Positions 57,559-64,000 of a stretch of 64,000 nt of DNA are shown here, piece after piece (positions within the stretch are counted from its first letter, which is position 1; each line of letters opens with the position of its first letter). Below the pieces are notes generated by a model. The model was not told where the DNA came from. It did not search any database and saw only the letters and a list, made by a program, of their open reading frames with translations. Position numbers and translations under genes: made by a program. The DNA is from Tubulanus polymorphus (taxonomy: Eukaryota; Nemertea; Palaeonemertea; Tubulaniformes; Tubulanidae), in assembly GCF_964204645.1 (NCBI RefSeq), contig NC_134034.1, positions 9,603,414 to 9,667,413 of the forward strand, given 5' to 3'.

Positions 57559-58006
57559 AGGGTCCAATTGAACAGTTGTGACTTCAGTTCAAATGTCATC
57601 TTGCATCTTAAGACTGGTCTTAAGTTGTTTAGATTGGTTATAGAACCAAAATGAGTTTAGACTGGTCTTAAGTTGTTAGATTGGTTATAGAACCAAAATG
57701 AGTTTAGACTGGTCTTAAGTTGTTTGATTGGTTATAGAACCAAAATGAGCTTAGACTGGCCTTAAGTTGTTTGATTGGTTATAGAACCAAAATGAGCTTA
57801 GACTGGTCTTAAGTTGTTAGATTGGCTATAGAACCGCAATGAGCTTAGACTGGTATTAAGTTGTTAGATTAGTTATAGAACTAAAATAAGCTTAAAGACC
57901 GGACTTAAGTTGTTACATTGCATAACCAAAATGAGCTTTGATAGGTCTGGTTAGAGAACTAAGATGGTCTTAAACCTAAGCCATGAATGACTGCACGGCC
58001 GGTCCA
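57559..58006 (+). repeat. Family A minisatellite with inverted flanking ends
   Basis: About seven 47-bp units (57600-57960) bounded by GGTCCAATTGAACAGTTGTG on the left and a degenerate GACTGCACGGCCGGTCC on the right. The right-hand form in other copies (GACTGTGCAATTGGGCC) is roughly the reverse complement of the left end, so the array may sit inside a MITE-like element. Confidence 0.75.
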
Positions 58007-58801
58007 GATTTACAATGAAGAAAACATTTCCACGAATAATCAACTTCGAACGTTCGTCATTACGCAACAAGCACGAGTTATGCGTAAATAGTTCGGCGAA
58101 GCTACACTCGAGGCAGCACTGTCTAAACAGTATTGCAGCAGCAATGTTGACTCGTAAATTCCAGTTTGCTGACGAACAATGTCGCAATCGTTTTTAAAAA
58201 GAACTGGGCCACAAATCTATACTCGAACAGCATATCAGGGGGGAATTTTCTGTTTAATCGCTGCGCAGGAATTTCTGCTGTCAGATTTACCGAGAACTAA
58301 CCTGAACTTTAACCGTAAAAAATCACGATAATCTATTTCGCCAAAATTTTCACCAGCTTTGCCTCCCGAATAATATATCAACCAAAGCCTTATCTAAGAT
58401 CATTTGCTGATTGCTTTTTGAACTTCTTAAGTTCATTCTAATCAGGGGCCAGTTCGATACCTGGCGATTGTCTTTAAAGAGAGTTCAAAATGTTGTATCC
58501 CAAAGTGTCGATGACTGATTTCATTTAATGACTTTTAGGGACTTTCTCCGATTCCAGCATCATCATATTTAAGCCAGTAATCCTGAAATCTAAATTTTCC
58601 GGGCATTCCTATAATCAGCAGATTTTAAGAGCTGTAGAACTTGAATCTCGGATCCGGGCAGATAACTACCGGCGGATCCATTCAAGGACCGCGACAATGA
58701 TTTAAGGATTTTAGGGCCAATACACAATACTCAAGGCCTTGAATCGACCAAGTCCCATTTCAAAAACTCTTAAGGACCTGCAAGGACCGGTATGAACCCA
58801 A
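58007..58801. other. Non-coding stretch
   Basis: Mutually antisense ORFs at 57951-58187 (minus) and 58015-58197 (plus) have no domain. No gene supported. Confidence 0.45.
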
Positions 58802-58917
58802 GGCCCAGTTTCACTAAAATTTTCTGTGTCATCACTATTGGTTACTTCATGTTTTTAATGAGGACGACAATTCGAACTTAACCGTTTTAAGCTTTAACTT
58901 TTTCGTGAAACTGGGCC
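58802..58917. mobile_element. Short MITE (GGCCCAGTTTCAC ends)
   Basis: 116-bp element. Left end GGCCCAGTTTCACTAAAA, right end TTTTCGTGAAACTGGGCC (inverted). Non-coding centre. Confidence 0.8.
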
Positions 58918-59879
58918 CAGGTATCTTAAGAATTTTTCGTTTTTCAAAACTGTTGACATAAAAATGTTCTCATTTTTTTAAGCGTTCAGATTTCGACATA
59001 ATATTTTCTTACTTAAAACATCTATTCTCCGTGCACCGAACTTCTCTGATTTTGTTCGGAAAAATCTGATGAAAACGTTTCGAATAAAATCCGGACGAAC
59101 AATCGTACGAAATAATCAAACAGAACTGAACCCCGAAAAAAAAGAACCCGTCTCAAAATCACGTTTATGTATATCCATAGTAAACAGGTTTTCAAAACTA
59201 TTTCAAGTTTAAAAAACCGAGCGTCAACAACTTTGAAGATCGGAATTTAAATCAACGATCGCGAAGACTATATATATATATATATATACATATAAAAGGC
59301 GCGCCCTAGTTTTTCGAGAAATCGAGAAGAATTTTCGGAATTTCTTTTTTTTCGCGTGAAAAAAACGAAAATAAGTATCATCGTGGTGTTAGTGGTTGTT
59401 ACTGGGCTGGTTTCAATAAAACACCCTACAGGATCCTGTGTGTGTGTGTGAGTCAAAATTCTCTGACCTAAATGAATCTAATTTAGGTGGCGACGGCGCC
59501 TTGAGTCAACAGATATATTCGCCTTATATTTACCCAACCCTCATTCCAGGCTATACACTCCGACTGAAGGCGACGGTGTTTACCATACTTCCAAAATAAA
59601 ACTTTCTACGTTGTCGGCTTTCTTCGTCATCGAGCCCTAACGGCAACGACGAACCCGTCCCCCCTTCAGAAATAAGTCGACGATAGTTATTATTCGGTAA
59701 TAAACGCCGAATAAGAATGTTTTACGACTATCGGAAAGTTTTGTCTGTCGTGTCGTTTTTCGCGCGGGTCACGCGAAACGAGAATCAAATAGAAGTTTCA
59801 ATGTATATTCCCTCCTTATCGTAATATACAGAGCTGCGTCAACAGATATACTAGAAAAATTTACTAGAAGGGGAATGGA
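58918..59879. other. Non-coding stretch
   Basis: A (TA)n tract at 59270-59290 and a (GT)n run at 59438-59449. The 62-codon minus ORF ends in the TA tract and is not convincing. Confidence 0.5.
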
Positions 59880-59882
59880 CTG

Positions 59883-60278
59883 AATCTAGTCAAATTAAAC
59901 CCACGCAACTGCGGAACTGGATCCACAGTCAAATTAAACCCACATAACTGTGGAACTGGATTCACAGGCAAATTAAACCCACACAACTGTGGAACTGGAT
60001 CCACAGTCAAATTAAACCCATACAACTGTTGAACTGTGTTCAGAGTCAAATTAAATCCACACAAACTGTGGAACTGGATCCACAGTCAAATTAAACCCAT
60101 ACAACTGTGGAACTGGGTCCAGAGACAAATCAAACCAACTGTGGAACTAGATCCAGAGTCAAATTAAAAGAATTGGTTCCAGGGTCGAATTAAACCCACT
60201 GTGGAACTAGATCCAGAGTAGAATTAAACCCATACAACTGTGGAACCGGGTCCAAAGTTGAAATAAATCCACACATAT
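59883..60278 (+). repeat. Family B minisatellite, about ten units
   Basis: 39-bp units with GTGGAACTGGATCCACAGTC and AAATTAAACCCATACAACT. The last units are shortened. Confidence 0.95.
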
Positions 60279-62139
60279 TTTTCAACCTCAAATACAAGCC
60301 TATGATATCAGCAAATGTCTTGAAATTAGGAAAGAATGTTTACGAAAATTCCACATCAAAGGTGAAAGATCAGAGAAAATAGAAACAAACAGATTTTGCA
60401 CTCCTCGCCGGCGGGTCTAAATAAACTACAAGTTCTAAGAGAAACAAACTATAAACTGGTTGCAGCAATAAAAACCTGCGACCAGTCTTAGAATGCTCCC
60501 GAGTGACTTCTTCACTCATGACTAGTTTTTTCAAGAGTGTTGGTTATAGATTGCGAAGTACGATATAAAGTTGCACGATCGGCGGTCGAATCAAAATCGA
60601 ATTTAAATCAAAAAACGCATAAGGAAAACGTGCAACGGAACTGAAACGAATGTCAGTCGGTTTTTCCGACACATCTGAAACTAATGTCGGTGGTTTTTTC
60701 TCTATTTAGGTAGATTTTTATGACTCCCGACGCGCATGATTTTCTCACTACTACTACTATATATGCGGTTTTGTAGTAGACCGGCCCGCGTGAAAGCACC
60801 ACTGCCATCATCATCATCATCGAGTGTAAATATGATTTTTTTTTCCCAACCCGAAGTAGGTCGACCAACAATTTCAACCTCAATTTTCTAGACATAATAA
60901 CACATCAAACATCGCACAGTTGTTATATAAAACGTTGAGTCACAAGATCTCGGTTCAGCGTTTATCGAGAATCAAGCATTTTAGTGTGCATAGGCCTATA
61001 TACGTGTGTACGGTTATATATAGACAGGGATGGAAGCTCTAGGACGGTCTCCGTACTAAAGGCCCTTCTACGTACTTATCATATCCGATAGGAAACTTCT
61101 ATTCGCGGATATTCAAAAACTAGAAAGAAATTCCTCATTCGTTTTTGAGAGGCCAAAAACGTATGGTATAGCCTTCTAGGCTGAAAACATCTCACGAACA
61201 ACGGCCTGAAAATAGCTTCCATATACATATTACCCTAGACTTGAAAAATCTCGAGAAAAAGGGCCAGGGAATAGGGTCCATAGAGACCCAAGGCTTGAAA
61301 AAATTTGCGAACGGGCCTGGGTCCATACACACCCTAGGCTTGAAAACTTCGACCGACAGGCTGTAGTACTTCTCAAAAAGCTTACCATAGCCAACACTAC
61401 AAAAGCTTCACGAGTCTATTCGTCCCTGATCTAGTTTTCCCTGGTTCTCAAATATTTGGTATTCGGTGTAAATGAAATCAGGGGTAAACGACGACATCGA
61501 GAGATATTCAGCCTATGATTTATTGACCCAAATTTCATACAATAATGAAATTTACATAAAACCATCTGAAACAGTGATGACATCTATAAAGCGTTAATGT
61601 ACACGACCTTCTATCTAAATAAACCGGTTAATTTCAAAATATCCAACCACAGTCTGGGTACGGTCCTTTCAACAGGGGGAGATTGGGGTTTGGGGACGTA
61701 TGTTATGGTAGGGGCGAACTTCGCTTCGCGCTTAGTTCGTTCACACTGCATTTGACCACGTCGGCCATCTTGGAAATAAGGTCCAGACTACAGCGACTGT
61801 GCTCATAATCCCGCGGTCGACCATTTCCGGACTAACTGATATTCGCTTTCACTTAGTTCAACTATAGTCGACTAACTCGGATAACCGTAAGTTCACCAAG
61901 TTTTAACGTTAAACCTCCCAGCGGGATGTAATGCGCTGTTGTTGTTTCTTGTTAGTGATACATGTAGTCCATTGTAGTTTTAACAGTTTAATCCCATAGA
62001 GGAATTACAGACATGTGTGTGTTACGTTTTATGGTAATTCCTATTAAGCCGTTCAACACCTCCTGTTAATGACGAACTTCACAGCCCGGATCCGGTCCCA
62101 CGAGAGTTAACGCTGAGTTAAAACTAGTCCGGTTTCAAT
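60279..62139. other. Long non-coding stretch
   Basis: Degenerate CCCTAGGCTTGAAAA-type phrases at about 61150-61345. An 80-codon minus ORF (60653-60895) begins beside a CATCAT microsatellite and is not convincing. No gene. Confidence 0.5.
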
Positions 62140-62875
62140 TAATTAACTCGCGAGTCAAATCTTAAATCCTGGATTCGATAGGCCCTGAAGACCTGACCCT
62201 AAAGACATCAATAACTATACAACCTAGTTAAACAACAATGGATGTCCCTACTACCAAACAGCCCTTTACCATACACAGCTCTACAAACTAATTAATGTTA
62301 TCGACTGAAAATTCTTAAGTCCAAATGGCTCAATAGCCAAACGCCCCATTACCCCAGCCCCTATACCTAAACATATAACTATAGCTAAATAGCCAGTCCA
62401 ACCTTACAGCCCTATACCCTCACAATAACAATTCTATAACCTACGATCCTAAACCTTAAAATAGTAACCCTACTAACAGCCCTATACAGCAATTCTGTTC
62501 TAATTACCCCGCAAATCGTAAAGCCCTATCATCAATACACCCAACCCTACAGCCCTATCATCAATACACCCAACCCTATGGCCCTACACCAAAAAATAAC
62601 TCCCCTTTCAACAGCCCTGTCCCCCCTAAACCCAACAGCCCTAGAAAATGATTCTAGTGTTTTTCAACAGCCCTCCGCCAGAAACTATATAGCCTTAAGA
62701 CAAAAAACAACAACTCCCCTTTCAACAGCCCTGGTTCTTATATTCCCCCCTCCCTCTCCATGAACCCTAGCTAATACAGGCGTAGATTACAATTCTAGTG
62801 TTCTGATTACCCTATAAACCCCGATGCCCTATCATTAACCCGCCCTCATATCCCTATACAGCACGCACCACAATA
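62140..62875 (+). repeat. Degenerate CAGCCCTATAC repeat region
   Basis: Loose repetition of AACAGCCCTATAC, TCATCAATACACCCAACCC (twice near 62530-62578) and ACTCCCCTTTCAACAGCCCT (twice). Eroded minisatellite. Confidence 0.7.
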
Positions 62876-63017
62876 ACCGGAGTGACGACTTGTGCCGGAT
62901 GAACAGCCGAATGAGAGAGCCGATTTAAACTTGTCACCGGCTCCCGCTGTGACTGCCGAGGTCCCCACTGATAAGACTGATAAACACCCGAGGCAGAACG
63001 AAATAGAAATCTCTTAC

Positions 63018-63041
63018 CTCAATCATATCTATAGCGGGCAT
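63018..63041 (-). CDS. Possible RBMS first exon 5 (8 codons)
   Basis: ATG 63041 (A at -3) opens MPAIDMIE and ends in phase 0 at a GTAAGA donor (63017-63012). This is the same phase as the four better-supported first exons, so it could splice to the shared exon as MPAIDMIE-TYNPQQ over a 59.8-kb intron. Such a short coding segment has little evidential weight: the donor is good, but the exon could belong to a 5' UTR or to another gene. A longer overlapping ORF uses another frame of the same exon. Confidence 0.33.
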
Positions 63042-63312
63042 CATGAGTGTTATTAGGCGGTATATTGTACACTGTCGATATATACTCTACTATCCCGTTC
63101 ACCCTAAAACCTTTTATTTCTCTCAATTGGTTCAATGAGTCATCTATGTGGACTTTCCCGTTCGCGGGTAGAGTAGGTAGCGGCTCGACAGAGTAGTACG
63201 AGGGATTCCCCCGCAGGCGGCTGGAAGGCCGGATCTGACTCATTATACGCGCGTACGACTTCGAAAACGACTTTATTGCGTAATGCGCTAATCGTGATAT
63301 ACACTGTGACAT
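63019..63312 (-). CDS. Uncharacterised 97-codon ORF ending at the 63.0-kb splice donor
   Basis: Not recognised. The ORF runs from ATG 63312 (or 63243) to a TGA at 63021-63019 that directly abuts the GTAAGA donor. It is free of simple repeats and has balanced composition: a basic N-terminal part (SRLAHYAIKSFSKSYARI) and a mixed C-terminal part (GKVHIDDSLNQLREIKGFRV, NGIVEYISTVYNIPPN). It could be a small protein, an upstream ORF in an RBMS leader exon, or chance. A stop codon flush against a donor would be unusual for a main ORF. Confidence 0.3.
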   Translation of the reverse strand: MSQCISRLAHYAIKSFSKSYARIMSQIRPSSRLRGNPSYYSVEPLPTLPANGKVHIDDSLNQLREIKGFRVNGIVEYISTVYNIPPNNTHDARYRYD

Positions 63313-63580
63313 TCATTTTAGTAAAAAAATGTTTTAAGGCTAAAAATATTATCTTGATTTTCCGTTGATGAATTTATGCTATCATTGATAATCATTTTTC
63401 CATGAATTTTCAACTCCCTAAATCCAAATATTATCTAAGAGGGCCCGAGAAAACTGATTCACCTTTTTACTCTCGTTGTTCGGTACATTTTTTTATATTA
63501 ACAAACGATTTTTTCTTTCAATGAAAAATGTCGATTCAATTTCAAATGAAATGTAGAAAAGTAATTGAAACCAAAAGAAC
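63313..63580. other. Non-coding stretch, possible promoter side of the 63.0-kb exon
   Basis: AT-rich with no clear TATA box or repeat. Confidence 0.35.
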
Positions 63581-63582
63581 TA

Positions 63583-63616
63583 CTGGCGACACCTGGTGGA
63601 TCCTCACTCGCCATGG
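63583..63616 (-). repeat. Family D single module, inverted
   Basis: CTGGCGACACCTGGTGGATC followed by CTCACTCGCC: one isolated copy. Confidence 0.75.
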
Positions 63617-64000
63617 CAGCATTGTTTGTCACCTAATAAAGCTTTCTAAATTCATAATGCGTAAGTCACCACGCACTGCTAACTACCCTTAAATAGATTC
63701 ATCGATGTACTCGACTAGTTTCACAAATGCCCTACAGACGGCAGCACGCGTCGGCATCGTTGGCAGACGCACGGATATCATGAGCACGCAATTACAAACC
63801 GTTTCGAATTTTCGTGTACACGAATTGAACTGTTGTTTTGTTTTGTTTTTTTTTTCTTCCGTAAACCAATCAATAGTCCCCTATCCCCTATCATCGTCAC
63901 CGCGCTTCGAATCGGCAATAATTAATATCATCAGACGCAATGATCGAGATTGAATAGAAGAATTTATTTGCGCCCGTAGCGCGACGAGGAAAGTTTCATT
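63617..64000. other. Non-coding stretch to the window edge
   Basis: An 82-codon plus ORF (63705-63953) has no domain. Nothing else recognised. Confidence 0.4.

Noticed and set aside
62140-62875. Interstitial telomeric repeat (CCCTAA-like)
   Set aside because: The recurring text is CAGCCCTATAC with irregular spacing, not CCCTAA hexamers.

Overview
The window reads as nuclear DNA of an animal, probably a marine invertebrate. It has very low coding density, GT-AG introns, abundant microsatellites and minisatellites, a tRNA-derived SINE and several MITE families. The species cannot be named from sequence alone. A lophotrochozoan such as a mollusc, annelid, nemertean or brachiopod is a guess from the style of the repeats. 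There are no bacterial-style operons, CRISPR arrays or rRNA genes.

The only protein-coding gene I recognise is on the minus strand and spans almost the whole window. It is an RBMS/MSSP-family RNA-binding protein (RBMS1/2/3 in vertebrates, alan shepard in Drosophila). One shared internal exon (3040-3236) carries the Ser/Thr/Pro-rich linker and the start of RRM1. Upstream of it, at about 19.1, 30.5, 44.2 and 54.1 kb, are four short ORFs. Each begins with ATG and ends exactly at a good splice donor in phase 0, the phase the shared exon needs. I read these as alternative first exons that give isoforms with different N-termini. A fifth candidate lies at 63.0 kb (ATG at 63041, donor at 63017). The rest of the protein must lie beyond the left edge. 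On this reading nearly everything else in the window is intron or promoter DNA of this gene.

The non-coding part is dominated by repeats. Four dispersed families recur and are named here: family A, a 46-47-bp minisatellite containing GACTGGTCTTAAGTTG; family B, a 39-bp minisatellite containing GTGGAACTGGATCCAG; family C, an exact 60-bp unit in two six-copy arrays; family D, a ~77-bp module containing CCACCAGGTGTCGCTAG, which resembles a CTCF site. There are also local arrays with units of 12, 20, 26, 27, 44, 54 and 64 bp, long (TA)n, (GA)n and (CT)n tracts, and short inverted-repeat DNA transposons. The latter include a TA-flanked 360-bp element, an 801-bp element flanked by TTAAA, two piggyBac-like MITEs with TTAA ends and a hAT-like element nested in another repeat. 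For two of these insertions a related copy elsewhere in the window shows the empty site.

Most long ORFs are by-products of repeats whose unit is stop-free. Two non-repeat ORFs (9686-10144 and 25123-25377, both minus) look somewhat coding-like but match nothing I recognise.
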